Source: Pseudonocardia sp. HH130629-09
GTDB lineage: Bacteria > Actinomycetota > Actinomycetes > Mycobacteriales > Pseudonocardiaceae
Direction: 5' to 3'
Length of the DNA stretch: 64,000 bases
Assembly (NCBI RefSeq): GCF_001294645.1
Contig: NZ_CP011868.1
Span: 2,046,001-2,110,000 of the forward strand
Below are positions 9,332-18,019 of this stretch, piece after piece. How positions within the stretch are numbered: position 1 is the stretch's first letter; every line of letters begins with the position of its first letter. The notes under the pieces were generated by a model that did no database searches, was not told the origin of the DNA, and saw only the letters and a program-made list of their open reading frames with translations. The position numbers were made by a program, and so were the translations under genes.

Positions 9332-10537
9332 GTGACCCGGACGAGTGACCTCCTGATCGTCGGGGCCGGCGTCGTCGGCCTCGCCCACGCCGTCGAGGCC
9401 GTCGAGCGCGGCCTGGACGTGACCGTGCTCGAGCGTGACGAGCACGCCGTCGGGGCCTCGGTGCGCAACTTCGGCCACGGCTGCCTCACCGCCCAGACCG
9501 GCGACGCGCTGGAGTCCGCCACCCGTGGCCGCGGTACCTGGCTGCGGCTGGGCGCCGAGGCAGGGTTCGGCGTCGCCGAGTGCGGCACCGTGGTCGTGGC
9601 CCGGTCGGCGGAGGAGCGCGCCGCGCTCGAGGAGCTCGCGGCCACCCGGGGCGACGACGTCGAGCTGCTCGACCCGGCGCGGGTCGTCGACCGGGTCCCG
9701 GTCGCCCGCGAGGGACTGCACGGCGGGGCGTTCCTGCCGCGTGATATCCGGGTCGAGCAGCGCCGGGCAGTCGGGGCGATCGCGGCGTGGCTCGCGGCCC
9801 GGCCCGGTGCCGAGATCCACTTCGGCTGCCCGGTCCACGGCATCGACGCGGCCGGTTCCGGGTCCGGCGGGACCGGGTCCGGCGGGACCGGGTCCGGCGC
9901 GGGCGGGATCGCGGCGGGCGGGATCGGATACGACAGCGGCGACGGCCCGGTGGTCGTCCGCACCGGGCGCGGGGAGTTCCGGGCCCACCGGGTCCTCCTC
10001 TGCGTCGGTCACGACCTGGACCGCCTCGTCCCCGGCCTCGCCGACGACGCGGGCCTGCGGCGCTGTGTCCTGCAGATGCTGCAGGTCCGCCCGCACACCC
10101 TGCTCATGATCGGCCCGGCCGTGCTCACCGGCAGCTCGATGCTGCGCTACCCGGCCCTGTCGGGCACCGCGGGCGCGGCCGCGCTACGCGAGCGCTGGCG
10201 CACCGAGCGGCCGGAGCTGCTCGACGCGGGCGTCAACCACATGCTTACCCAGCTGCCCGGCGGCGACCTCGTCGTCGGCGACACCCACCACTACGACCGC
10301 ACACCTGAGCCCTGGACCGACGAGACCCTCGACGACCTGCTGCTCGCCGAGACCCGGGCGCTGCTCGGGACCGGTGTCGACGTCGTCCGCCGCTGGCGGG
10401 GCGTCTACGCCGACGCCCCCGGCGAGTTCCTGATCCGCCCGATCGCACCGGCGACGACCGCCGTCGCGGTCACCTCCGGCATCGGCATGACCACCGCGTT
10501 CGGCCTCGCACCGGCCGTGCTCGACCGCGTCCTCTGA
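9332..10537 (+). CDS. FAD-dependent oxidoreductase of phosphonate clusters (TIGR03364-like)
   Basis: A 401-residue DAO-fold flavoprotein. The FAD Rossmann motif is at the N-terminus (LLIVGAGVVGLAHA), followed by VLERDEHAVGASVRNFGHG, and the C-terminal FAD-contact region is SGIGMTTAFGLAPAVL. It resembles the oxidoreductase family found next to phosphonate transporters and phosphonatases. I recall published reports that relatives oxidise 2-aminoethylphosphonate or its N-methyl form to phosphonoacetaldehyde. That fits the downstream HAD hydrolase, but the reaction is inferred here. Around residues 175-200 there is a Gly/Ser/Thr-rich insertion encoded by a 15-bp tandem repeat, probably a surface loop. 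GTG 9332 is chosen because it directly precedes the Rossmann strand. Confidence 0.8.
   Translation: MTRTSDLLIVGAGVVGLAHAVEAVERGLDVTVLERDEHAVGASVRNFGHGCLTAQTGDALESATRGRGTWLRLGAEAGFGVAECGTVVVARSAEERAALEELAATRGDDVELLDPARVVDRVPVAREGLHGGAFLPRDIRVEQRRAVGAIAAWLAARPGAEIHFGCPVHGIDAAGSGSGGTGSGGTGSGAGGIAAGGIGYDSGDGPVVVRTGRGEFRAHRVLLCVGHDLDRLVPGLADDAGLRRCVLQMLQVRPHTLLMIGPAVLTGSSMLRYPALSGTAGAAALRERWRTERPELLDAGVNHMLTQLPGGDLVVGDTHHYDRTPEPWTDETLDDLLLAETRALLGTGVDVVRRWRGVYADAPGEFLIRPIAPATTAVAVTSGIGMTTAFGLAPAVLDRVL
9852..9930 (+). repeat. Short tandem repeat inside FAD oxidoreductase gene
   Basis: A 15-bp unit, GGCGGGACCGGGTCC and variants, repeats about three times and then degenerates into GGCGGGATC units. 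In frame it encodes a Gly/Ser/Thr-rich linker. It probably arose by slippage and could vary in length between strains. Confidence 0.6.
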
Positions 10538-10549
10538 ACGGGAGACCCC

Positions 10550-11461
10550 ATGCGCCGCCCCCGCCTGCTCGTCGTCGCCGCACTGGCCGCGAGCCTCGCC
10601 CTCACCGCCTGCGCCGGCCCGTCCGGCCCGACCGCCGCCGAGTCGCCCACCTGCCCCGGTGGGCAGATCCGGATGGGCATCGAACCCTTCGAGGACCCGG
10701 CGAAGCTCGTGCCCGCCGCGGAGATCCTCGGCGACGCCCTCGAACGCCGGCTGAACTGCCCGGTCCAGGTGCAGGTCACCGACGACTACGCGGCCGAGGT
10801 CCTCGCCATGCGCAACGACCGCCTGGAGATCGGGATCTTCGGCCCGCTCGGCTACGTCTTCGCCTCCGAGCGCGCCGGGGCCGAGCCGGTCGCCTCGTTC
10901 GGCACCGCGACCGGTGAGCTGTCCGCCTACACCGCCGGGATCTGGGTGCCGCGCGGTTCCGACGTCACCACGGTGGCCCAGCTGCGCGGCCGCACCCTCG
11001 CCCTGGGCTCGGTCGGCTCCACCTCCGGTGACGCCCTCCCGCGCAAGGCGCTCCTCGACGCCGGGCTCGCCCCCGCCGACGTCCGGGTCGACTACGCCGG
11101 CGGCCACCCCGAGGCGCTGCTCGCGCTGACCAACGGCACCGTCGACGCCGCCGAGATCAACTCCCAGCAGCTCGCCTCGGCCACCGCGTCGGGGACGTTC
11201 GACCCGGCGGCGTTCCGGCGGGTCTGGACCTCCGCACCGATCCCCAACGACCCGGTGACCGTGCGCGGCAACCTCGACCCGGCGTTCAAGGCCGCCGTCA
11301 CCGACGCGCTGCTGAACCTCGATGCGCAGGCGGTGGGGGAGATCGGCGCGCTGCTCGACGTCACCCCGCCGGGGAAGCTCGTCCCGGTCACCCGCGACAC
11401 CTACGCTCCGCTGTTCGAGCTGGCCCGCACGCTCGGCCTGACCGAGAAGGACGTCCAGTGA
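10550..11461 (+). CDS. phnD: Phosphonate ABC transporter substrate-binding lipoprotein
   Basis: A 303-residue PhnD-type binding protein that would capture phosphonate outside the membrane. The N-terminus is a lipoprotein signal with lipobox SLALTAC, Cys21 being the lipidated residue. The mature part has the family layout: IRMGIEPFEDPAKLVP near the start of the first lobe, then GSTSGDALPRKALLDAG-like sequence near residue 165, typical of phosphate/phosphonate binding proteins. It starts 12 bp after the oxidoreductase and overlaps the ATPase gene by 4 bp (GTGA). The ligand class follows from family and neighbours. Confidence 0.87.
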   Translation: MRRPRLLVVAALAASLALTACAGPSGPTAAESPTCPGGQIRMGIEPFEDPAKLVPAAEILGDALERRLNCPVQVQVTDDYAAEVLAMRNDRLEIGIFGPLGYVFASERAGAEPVASFGTATGELSAYTAGIWVPRGSDVTTVAQLRGRTLALGSVGSTSGDALPRKALLDAGLAPADVRVDYAGGHPEALLALTNGTVDAAEINSQQLASATASGTFDPAAFRRVWTSAPIPNDPVTVRGNLDPAFKAAVTDALLNLDAQAVGEIGALLDVTPPGKLVPVTRDTYAPLFELARTLGLTEKDVQ

Positions 11462-12201
11462 GCGCGCTGCTGGCGGTCCGCGGCGCCCGGGTGCGCTACG
11501 GCGACCGCGAGGTCCTCCACGGCGTCGACGTCGACGTCCACGCCGGGGAGCTGCTCGCCGTCCTCGGCGCCAACGGCTCGGGCAAGTCGACGCTGCTGCG
11601 CGCCGCCGCCGGGCTGACCCCGCACCTCGGCCGGGTGCTCGTCGACGGCCGGCCGCGCGGACGGCTCGACGTCGCCCTGGTCTTCCAGCGGATCCACCTC
11701 GTCACCCGGCGCACCGTGCTCGACAACGTCTGCGCCGGCGCACTGGGACGGCTGCCGCTGCGGTCCTCGCTGGTCCCGGCCCTGTTCCCGCGGGTGCTGC
11801 GGGAGGAGGCGATGGGCTGCCTGGACCGCGTCGGCTTCGCCGACCGCGCCCACGACCGCGCCGGGTCGCTGTCCGGCGGGCAGCAGCAGCGGGTCGCCGT
11901 CGCCCGCGCACTGTGCCAGCGCGCCCGGGTCCTGCTCGCCGACGAGCCGGTGTCCGCCCTCGACCCGGCCGCCGCCGAGCAGGTGCTCGGCCTGCTCGCC
12001 GAGCTCGCCCACACCGAGCGCCTCGCCGTGCTCGCCGTCCTGCACCAGCCCGACCTCGCCGCCCGGCACGCCGACCGCGTCGTCGGGCTGCGGTCCGGGC
12101 ACGTCGTCCTCGACGGACCACCCGGCGGCGACGTCCGAGCGCTCTACCCCGACGCCGCCGACCACCGTGAGCCGGCGGCCGCCCTGGAGGCCGCACCGTG
12201 A
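11458..12201 (+). CDS. phnC: Phosphonate ABC transporter ATP-binding protein
   Basis: A 247-residue ABC ATPase driving uptake with PhnD and PhnE. Walker A is GANGSGKST (residues 37-45), the Q-loop is VFQRIHLV, the signature is LSGGQQQRVAVARAL and Walker B is VLLADEPVSALD with H-loop LHQPDLA. The LHQ H-loop is characteristic of the PhnC branch. GTG 11458 overlaps phnD, and the gene overlaps phnE by 4 bp, so all three are translationally coupled. The ORF is intact. Confidence 0.9.
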   Translation: MSALLAVRGARVRYGDREVLHGVDVDVHAGELLAVLGANGSGKSTLLRAAAGLTPHLGRVLVDGRPRGRLDVALVFQRIHLVTRRTVLDNVCAGALGRLPLRSSLVPALFPRVLREEAMGCLDRVGFADRAHDRAGSLSGGQQQRVAVARALCQRARVLLADEPVSALDPAAAEQVLGLLAELAHTERLAVLAVLHQPDLAARHADRVVGLRSGHVVLDGPPGGDVRALYPDAADHREPAAALEAAP

Positions 12202-13028
12202 CCACCACCGCACCGGAGGTCCGCCGCGTCCCCGTCCCGCCGCGGCGCCGCGACCCGCGCACCCTCGCCCTGGTCGCGACGGTCGTCGTCGTGCTGCTCG
12301 TCGTGCACGTCATCGCCTGGCGCACCACCGAGATGTCGTTCGCGACGCTGCTCGGCGGCGTCGACGGCATGGCCGAGTTCCTCACCGAGGCGGTCCCGCC
12401 CGACCTGTCCTGGGCGGTCCTGGGGCCGAGCCTGCAGGGGGCCCTGGTCACGCTGTGGATCGGGCTGCTCGGCACCACCCTGTCGATCCCGTTCGCGCTG
12501 GCGCTCGCCCTGGCCGCCGCGCGCGGCACCGCCCCCGGGCCGGTCACCTACCAGGCCGCCCGCGGCCTGCTGTCGTTCCTGCGTGCCGTGCCCGACGTCG
12601 TGTTCGCACTGGTCTTCGTCACCGCGGTCGGGCTCGGCCCGTTCCCCGGGGTGCTCGCGCTGGTCCTGCACAACATCGGCGTGATGGGCAAGCTCTGGGC
12701 CGAGACCGTCGAGGACGCCGACCCCGGCCCGCCCACCGCGCTGCGCTCCGCGGGCGCCGGACGGCTGCAGGTCGCCGTGCACGCGCTGCTGCCGTCGGTC
12801 ACCCCGCAGCTGGTGGGGCTGCTGCTCTACCGCTTCGACGTCAACGTCCGCTCGTCGCTGGTGCTCGGCCTGGTCGGCGCCGGCGGCATCGGGTTCCTCA
12901 TCAACCAGTCCATCCAGCTGTTCCGGTTCGACGAGATGCTCACCCACATCCTCGTCGTGCTGGTGCTGATCGTCGCGGTCGACCAGCTGTCCGCGCTGGT
13001 CCGCCGCCGTCTCGGGAGTGACACGTGA
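12198..13028 (+). CDS. phnE: Phosphonate ABC transporter permease
   Basis: A 276-residue inner-membrane permease of the PhnE type. Several hydrophobic segments are visible (about residues 25-43, 85-113, 125-155, 210-235 and 245-262). The EAA-like cytoplasmic loop, which contacts the ATPase, lies near LWAETVEDADPGPPTALRSAG. It overlaps phnC by 4 bp upstream and the hydrolase by 4 bp downstream. Only one permease gene is present, consistent with a homodimeric channel. Confidence 0.88.
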   Translation: MTTTAPEVRRVPVPPRRRDPRTLALVATVVVVLLVVHVIAWRTTEMSFATLLGGVDGMAEFLTEAVPPDLSWAVLGPSLQGALVTLWIGLLGTTLSIPFALALALAAARGTAPGPVTYQAARGLLSFLRAVPDVVFALVFVTAVGLGPFPGVLALVLHNIGVMGKLWAETVEDADPGPPTALRSAGAGRLQVAVHALLPSVTPQLVGLLLYRFDVNVRSSLVLGLVGAGGIGFLINQSIQLFRFDEMLTHILVVLVLIVAVDQLSALVRRRLGSDT

Positions 13029-13675
13029 TCCGACTCGCCGCACTGGACATCGCCGGGACCACCGTCGACGAGGGGGGAGCGGTCTACCGGGTCCTCGCCG
13101 AGGTCGTCCGGGAGGCCGGGCACGCGGGCGACGACGCCGCGATCCGCCGCTGGATGGGCGCCGACAAGCGCGAGGCGCTGGCCGCGCTCACCGGATGCGG
13201 CGACCCGGCCCACGTCGAGGAGCTGCACGACGCCTTCGTCGCCGCGCTCGCCGACGCCTACGCCGCCGCACCGCCGCGCCCGCTGCCCGGCGTGACCAGG
13301 GCGTGCGCGGCGCTACGCGCCGCCGGGACCGCCGTCGTGCTCACCACGGGCTTCGACCGGCAGGTGACCGACCCCCTGCTGGCCGCGCTGCCGGCGGCGT
13401 TCACGGACGCGCTCGACGCCGTGGTCTGCGCCGAGGAGGTCGGCGCGGGCCGGCCCGACCCGGCGATGGTCCACCGGGCGATGGCGCTGACCGGGGTCGA
13501 GGACCCCGGTGCGGTCCTCACCGCGGGCGACACGGTGCTCGACGTGCAGGCCGGCCGCAACGCCGCCGCCGGGCGGGTGGTCGCGGTGCTGTCCGGCGCG
13601 CAGACCCGCGCCGAGCTCCTCGCGGCCGGGCCGACCGACGTCGTCGACGGCGTCGCCGACCTCCCCGGGCTCTGA
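13025..13675 (+). CDS. Phosphonatase-like HAD hydrolase
   Basis: A 216-residue haloacid-dehalogenase superfamily protein. The motif DIAGTTVD places Asp8 as nucleophile and has Ala10 where most HAD phosphatases have a second Asp; that change is a hallmark of the phosphonoacetaldehyde hydrolase branch. Lys48 in MGADKREAL sits where PhnX has its Schiff-base lysine in the cap domain. The later TAGDTVLDVQAGRNA gives the acidic metal site. It is shorter than PhnX (about 265 residues), matching the phosphonatase-like subgroup. The overlap with phnE suggests it acts on the imported phosphonate after oxidation. C-P bond cleavage is inferred. Confidence 0.82.
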   Translation: MIRLAALDIAGTTVDEGGAVYRVLAEVVREAGHAGDDAAIRRWMGADKREALAALTGCGDPAHVEELHDAFVAALADAYAAAPPRPLPGVTRACAALRAAGTAVVLTTGFDRQVTDPLLAALPAAFTDALDAVVCAEEVGAGRPDPAMVHRAMALTGVEDPGAVLTAGDTVLDVQAGRNAAAGRVVAVLSGAQTRAELLAAGPTDVVDGVADLPGL

Positions 13676-13686
13676 GCGGTGACCGG

Positions 13687-13974
13687 TCAGAAGTCGTGAC
13701 CGGCCTCGGGCGGGTTGCCCGAGATCCGGCGGAGGTGCAGGTGCCGGGCCAGCCGGATCACCGGGCGGACGAGCATCTCGACCGACCCGGCGACGAACAG
13801 CCACGTCCCGGCGTAGGTCGTCGCGTCGGAGAGGAACAGGATGCTGCCGACGAGGAAGCAGATCCCGATCAGGACGTCTTTGGCGATGCTGAGCGCCTCG
13901 TAGCGTCGGCGGACCACCAGTTCGGCGTGGCCGACGGTGACGGTGAGGGTCCGGCCGTTCTCGGCGATGTCCAT
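13687..13974 (-). CDS. YrhK-like small membrane protein
   Basis: A 95-residue protein with a short N-terminal strand region (TLTVTVGHAELVVRRRYEAL) and two hydrophobic segments around SIAKDVLIGICFLVGSILFL and GTWLFVAGSVEMLVRP. The arrangement matches the YrhK domain family, whose function is not established. It is convergent with the phosphonate operon, 11 bp after its end. No purine-rich Shine-Dalgarno is apparent before the ATG at 13974. Confidence 0.7.
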   Translation of the reverse strand: MDIAENGRTLTVTVGHAELVVRRRYEALSIAKDVLIGICFLVGSILFLSDATTYAGTWLFVAGSVEMLVRPVIRLARHLHLRRISGNPPEAGHDF

Positions 13975-14029
13975 GCCGGGGGAGCACCCCGCGCCGGGCC
14001 GGTCCGACGCGCGGTGTGACCGGGCCGGG

Positions 14030-14503
14030 TCAGGGGGCGGGGGGTGGGGCGCAGCCCGGTCCGCGGTGGGCGTCGCGGTGCACCTCGTCGCGCAGGGTGC
14101 CCAGGATCCGGGCGAGCTCGGCCCGGTCGTGGTCGCCGAGCCTGCCGAAGAACTGCTGCGCCTCGTCGGCGCGGCCCGCCCGGATCGCGCCGGCGGTCGC
14201 CGCGCCGTCGACGGTCAGCCGCAGCAGCACGGCCCGGCGGTCGGCGGGGTCCGCCGCGCGCTCCACCATCCCGAGCCCGGCCAGGGCGTCGACGACCTCG
14301 GTCGCCGAGCGGGGCGCGATGCGCAGGTGCCCGGCCAGCTCGCCGGGACGCATCTCTCCGTGCCGGGCCAGCACCATCAGCGCCCTCGCCTGGGATGGCG
14401 ACAGCCCCCAGTCCGCCAGCCGCTCGGCGGAGGTGTGCCGCAGCCGCCGCGCCACCGCCCAGAACGCATCGACGAGGTCACTCGGAAAGTCGGGTTCCGG
14501 CAC
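14030..14503 (-). CDS. MarR-family repressor of adjacent ABC exporter
   Basis: A 157-residue winged-helix regulator with LSPSQARALMVLARHGEMRPGE-type recognition region, RSATEVVDALAGLGMVER (recognition helix and wing approach) and ADPADRRAVLLRLT (the beta-wing DR motif). GTG at 14503 is the first start. The gene is divergent from an ABC exporter across a 71-bp gap that holds a near-perfect inverted repeat, the usual plan for self-regulated MarR/efflux pairs. The ligand is unknown. Confidence 0.85.
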   Translation of the reverse strand: MPEPDFPSDLVDAFWAVARRLRHTSAERLADWGLSPSQARALMVLARHGEMRPGELAGHLRIAPRSATEVVDALAGLGMVERAADPADRRAVLLRLTVDGAATAGAIRAGRADEAQQFFGRLGDHDRAELARILGTLRDEVHRDAHRGPGCAPPPAP

Positions 14504-14530
14504 GGGAACAGACTAGCAAGCGACACTGTT

Positions 14531-14551
14531 GTTGCCTCATAGTGAGGTAAC
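14531..14551. promoter_or_regulatory. Inverted-repeat operator between marR and ABC exporter genes
   Basis: Arms GTTGCCTCA and TGAGGTAAC flank a TAG centre; eight of nine arm positions pair. It lies 12 bp before the GAGGAG ribosome site of the exporter and 28 bp before the MarR start, so binding would block both promoters. Confidence 0.6.
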
Positions 14552-14574
14552 CACAGCATTGTGAGGAGCTCCCC

Positions 14575-16377
14575 TTGGACCCCCGACCCCCGAACCGGCC
14601 CGGCCGGCCCGACACCCGCACCGCCTCCCCGGAGGAGAAGGAACAGGCCCGCGCGGTCTCGCTGCGGCGCATCGGCGCCCTGTTCGCCCCGCACCGGGGC
14701 CCGCTCTCGGTCGTCGTCGCGACGATCGTCGCCTCGTCGATCGTCGGGATGGCCTCGCCGTTCCTGCTGCGCGAGGTCATCGACGTGGCGCTGCCGCAGC
14801 GCGACGTCACCCTGCTCGCCTGGCTCGCCGGCGGGATGGTCGCGGTCGCCGCGGTCACCGCCGCGCTCGGCGTCGCCCAGACCTGGATCTCCACCCGCAT
14901 CGGACAGGAGGTCATGCACGGGCTGCGCACCGGCGTCTTCGCCCACCTGCAGCGCCAGAGCCTGGCCTTCTTCACCCGTACCCGCACCGGTGAGGTGCAG
15001 TCGCGCATCTCAGGCGACATCGGCGGCATGCAGTCGGTGGTCACGAACACCGCGACCTCGGTCGCGTCGAACCTGACCACCACCGTCGCGACCCTGGTCG
15101 CCATGCTCGCGCTGTCCTGGCAGCTCACCCTGGTCTCGCTGGTCGTGCTGCCCCCGGCGATCCTGCTGACCCGCCGGGTCGCCCGCACCCGCCGCGCGAT
15201 CACCGCCGCCCAGCAGCGGGAGCTGGCCGACCTGAACGTCACCGTCGAGGAGAGCCTGTCCGTCGACGGCGTCGCCCTGTCCAAGACCCTCGGCAGCGGA
15301 CCGGAGCTGACCCGCCGGTTCACCACCTCGTCGTCGCGGCTGATCGGGCTGGAGCTGCGCTCCCAGCTCGCCGGACGCTGGACGATGGCCGTCACCCAGG
15401 TCGTGTTCGCCGCCGTCCCGGCGGTCATCTACCTCGCCGCCGGCCTGCCGTTCGCGGCCGGGACGATGAGCATCGGCACCCTGGTCGCGTTCACCGCGCT
15501 GCAGGGCGGGCTGTTCCGGCCGGTCATGGGGCTGCTGAGCGTCGGGGTGCAAATCGTCGCCTCGCTCGCGCTGTTCGCCCGCATCTTCGAGTACCTCGAC
15601 CTGACCGTCGACGTCGTGGAGCCCCAGCACCCGGTCGCGGTGGACCACGACCGCGTCCGCGGGCACGTGCGGTTCGACGACGTCACGTTCGCCTACCCGG
15701 GCAGCGACGCCGCCGCCGTCGCCGGGATCGACCTCGACGTCCCCGCCGGGACAACCCTGGCGCTGGTCGGCGAGACCGGCTCGGGCAAGACCACCCTGGC
15801 GGGGCTGGTCGCGCGGCTGCACGACCCGACCGCGGGCCGGGTGACCATCGACTGGATCGACCTGCGCGACATGGCCGCGGCCGACCTGACCCGGATCGTC
15901 GGCGTCGTCGGGCAGGACACCTACTTGTTGCACGCCACCGTGCGGGAGAACCTGCGCCACGCCCGTCCGGACGCCACCGACGCCGAGATCGAGGCCGCCG
16001 CGCGCGCCGCGCAGGTCCACGACCTGATCGTCTCGCTGCCCGAGGGCTACGACACCGTCGTCGGCTCGCGCGGGCACCGGTTCTCCGGTGGGGAGAAGCA
16101 GCGGATCGCGATCGCCCGCACGCTGCTGCGCGACCCGAAGGTGCTGGTCCTCGACGAGGCCACCAGTGCGCTGGACACCCGGACCGAGAGGGCGGTGCAG
16201 GCCGCGTTCGACGCGCTGGCCCACGGCCGCACGACGATCACCATCGCGCACCGGCTCACGACCGTGCGCGACGCCGACCGGATCGCCGTCGTCGACCACG
16301 GCCGGATCGTCGAGTCCGGCAGCCACGAGGAGCTGCTCGCCGACGCGGGCCGCTACGCCGCGCTCGCCGCGGTGTGA
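14575..16377 (+). CDS. ABC transporter, fused permease and ATPase (multidrug-type exporter)
   Basis: A 600-residue half-transporter that would act as a dimer in the cytoplasmic membrane. The N-terminal region (about residues 35-320) has six transmembrane segments with the ABC_membrane layout. The ATPase domain follows: Walker A GETGSGKTT near residue 400, signature FSGGEKQRIAIARTLL near 502, Walker B VLVLDEATSALD, H-loop TIAHRLTTV. TTG at 14575 is chosen because GAGGAG ends 6 nt before it. It is divergent from a MarR repressor, which suggests induction by an exported toxic compound. The substrate is unknown. Confidence 0.87.
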   Translation: MDPRPPNRPGRPDTRTASPEEKEQARAVSLRRIGALFAPHRGPLSVVVATIVASSIVGMASPFLLREVIDVALPQRDVTLLAWLAGGMVAVAAVTAALGVAQTWISTRIGQEVMHGLRTGVFAHLQRQSLAFFTRTRTGEVQSRISGDIGGMQSVVTNTATSVASNLTTTVATLVAMLALSWQLTLVSLVVLPPAILLTRRVARTRRAITAAQQRELADLNVTVEESLSVDGVALSKTLGSGPELTRRFTTSSSRLIGLELRSQLAGRWTMAVTQVVFAAVPAVIYLAAGLPFAAGTMSIGTLVAFTALQGGLFRPVMGLLSVGVQIVASLALFARIFEYLDLTVDVVEPQHPVAVDHDRVRGHVRFDDVTFAYPGSDAAAVAGIDLDVPAGTTLALVGETGSGKTTLAGLVARLHDPTAGRVTIDWIDLRDMAAADLTRIVGVVGQDTYLLHATVRENLRHARPDATDAEIEAAARAAQVHDLIVSLPEGYDTVVGSRGHRFSGGEKQRIAIARTLLRDPKVLVLDEATSALDTRTERAVQAAFDALAHGRTTITIAHRLTTVRDADRIAVVDHGRIVESGSHEELLADAGRYAALAAV

Positions 16378-16392
16378 GGGACGGCGCCGGCC

Positions 16393-17982
16393 CTACGCCA
16401 CGCCCGGCGCCGTCACGACCTCGATGAGCCGGGGGCCGTCGTCGGCGAACGCCTCCTTCAGCGCCGTCGCGGCGGAGGCGGCGTCCCGCACCGACACCGC
16501 CGGCACGCCGTAGCCCTCGGAGATCCGCACGAAGTCGATCCCGGGGACGTCCAGGCCCGGTGTCTCGCCGGTGCCCAGCAGCTCGGCGAAGCCGCGCAGC
16601 GCACCGTAGGTCCCGTTCTTCAGGATCACGACCACCACCGGCACCCGGAATTGCGCCGCCGTCCAGAGCGCGGTGATGCCGTAGTTGGCGGACCCGTCGC
16701 CGACGAGTGCGACCACGCGGCGCGCGTCGCCGTGGGCCAGCTGCGCGCCGACCGCGGCGGGCAGCCCGAACCCGAGACCGCCGGACGCGGGGAACAGGTA
16801 GCTGCCCGGCTCTGTCAGGTCGGCCTGGGTGACGAAGTCGTCGATCGTCGAGGTGGACTCGCACACGTGCACGGTCCCGGCCGGTGCCGCGTCCCGGACC
16901 AGCGCGAACAGCTGCTGGGGCGGGACGTGATCCGCGGCGGCCTGCGGGGCGGGCGGTGCGGGCCGGGGCGGCAGCGGCGCCCGCCCCGAGGCGGGCACCC
17001 GCCCGGCGAGCGCGGCCAGCGCCGGACCGACCGGGCCGACCCAGGCCTCGCCCATCGGGGCCCGCGCGGCCTCGGCCGGATCCGCGGTCAGGTGCAGCAG
17101 CCGGGAGCCCGCCGGCAGCAGGTCACCGGGGACCCACTGGTGGTAGCGGAACACCGGCGCACCCGCGACGAGCACGACGTCGTGCCCGGCCAGCCGGTCG
17201 GACACCTCGCGCACCGACGCCGGGAGGATCCCGCGGAACGCCGGGTGCCGGGTCGGGAACGGACACCGCGACGCCGACGGCGCGATCCACACCGGGCAGG
17301 CGAGCCGCTCGGCCAGGGCGACGGCGTGGTCGTTCGCCCGGTCCGCGTCGACCTGCGGGCCCACCACCAGGACCGGGTTCGCCGCCCCGGCCAGTGCCCC
17401 GGCCAGCTCGGCGACCGCCCGTTCACCCAGCTCGGCGGCGGTGGTCGTGCGTCGCGACGGCAGGTGCGCGGCGTCCGGGCCCGCCTCGCGGGACCAGTCG
17501 TCGTAGGGGATCGAGAGGTAGACCGGGCCCCGTGGGGCCAGCAGCGCGGTGTGCACCGCCTGGGACAGCGCCCGCGGGACGTCCTGGGCCGACGCGGGCT
17601 CGGCGGAGTACTTGACCAGCGGACGCGGCAGGGCGGCGGCGTCCACGTTGGTCAGCATGACCTCCTGGCCGACGGTGGACCGCACCTGCTGGCCCGCGGT
17701 GAGCACGAGCGGGGAGTGGGAGTAGACGGCGTTGGTGAGCGCGCCCATCGCGTTGCCCGACCCGGACGCCGCGTGCAGGTTGACCAGGGCCGGGCCGCCG
17801 GAGGCCAGGGCGTAGCCATCGGCCATGCCCAGCACCGCGCCCTCGTGCAGACCCAGCACGTAGCGCACCCCGTCGGGCATCGCCGCCAGGAAGGGCAGCT
17901 CGTTGGAGCCGGGGTTGCCGAACACGGTGTCGATGCCGTGGGCGGTCAGCACCTGCCAGCCGGCTTCACCGACGGTCGTCAT
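16393..17982 (-). CDS. mdlC: Benzoylformate decarboxylase
   Basis: A 529-residue thiamine-diphosphate enzyme converting benzoylformate to benzaldehyde and CO2 in mandelate-type aromatic catabolism. Similarity to the Pseudomonas putida enzyme, as I recall it, extends along the chain. Residues of the known active site fall at the same numbers: Ser26 (GNPGSNELP), Glu47, His70 (NLHAAS) and His281 (FRYHQ). The cofactor motif is GDGSANY followed by ILKNGTYGALR. I use ATG 17982, which has GGAG upstream and starts at MTTVGEAG; the longer frame to 18054 lacks similarity. No mandelate racemase or dehydrogenase is beside it, so it stands alone here. Confidence 0.9.
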   Translation of the reverse strand: MTTVGEAGWQVLTAHGIDTVFGNPGSNELPFLAAMPDGVRYVLGLHEGAVLGMADGYALASGGPALVNLHAASGSGNAMGALTNAVYSHSPLVLTAGQQVRSTVGQEVMLTNVDAAALPRPLVKYSAEPASAQDVPRALSQAVHTALLAPRGPVYLSIPYDDWSREAGPDAAHLPSRRTTTAAELGERAVAELAGALAGAANPVLVVGPQVDADRANDHAVALAERLACPVWIAPSASRCPFPTRHPAFRGILPASVREVSDRLAGHDVVLVAGAPVFRYHQWVPGDLLPAGSRLLHLTADPAEAARAPMGEAWVGPVGPALAALAGRVPASGRAPLPPRPAPPAPQAAADHVPPQQLFALVRDAAPAGTVHVCESTSTIDDFVTQADLTEPGSYLFPASGGLGFGLPAAVGAQLAHGDARRVVALVGDGSANYGITALWTAAQFRVPVVVVILKNGTYGALRGFAELLGTGETPGLDVPGIDFVRISEGYGVPAVSVRDAASAATALKEAFADDGPRLIEVVTAPGVA

Positions 17983-18019
17983 GGGGCTCCTCGGGTCGCG
18001 ACCCCCACCGTAGGTCGCC

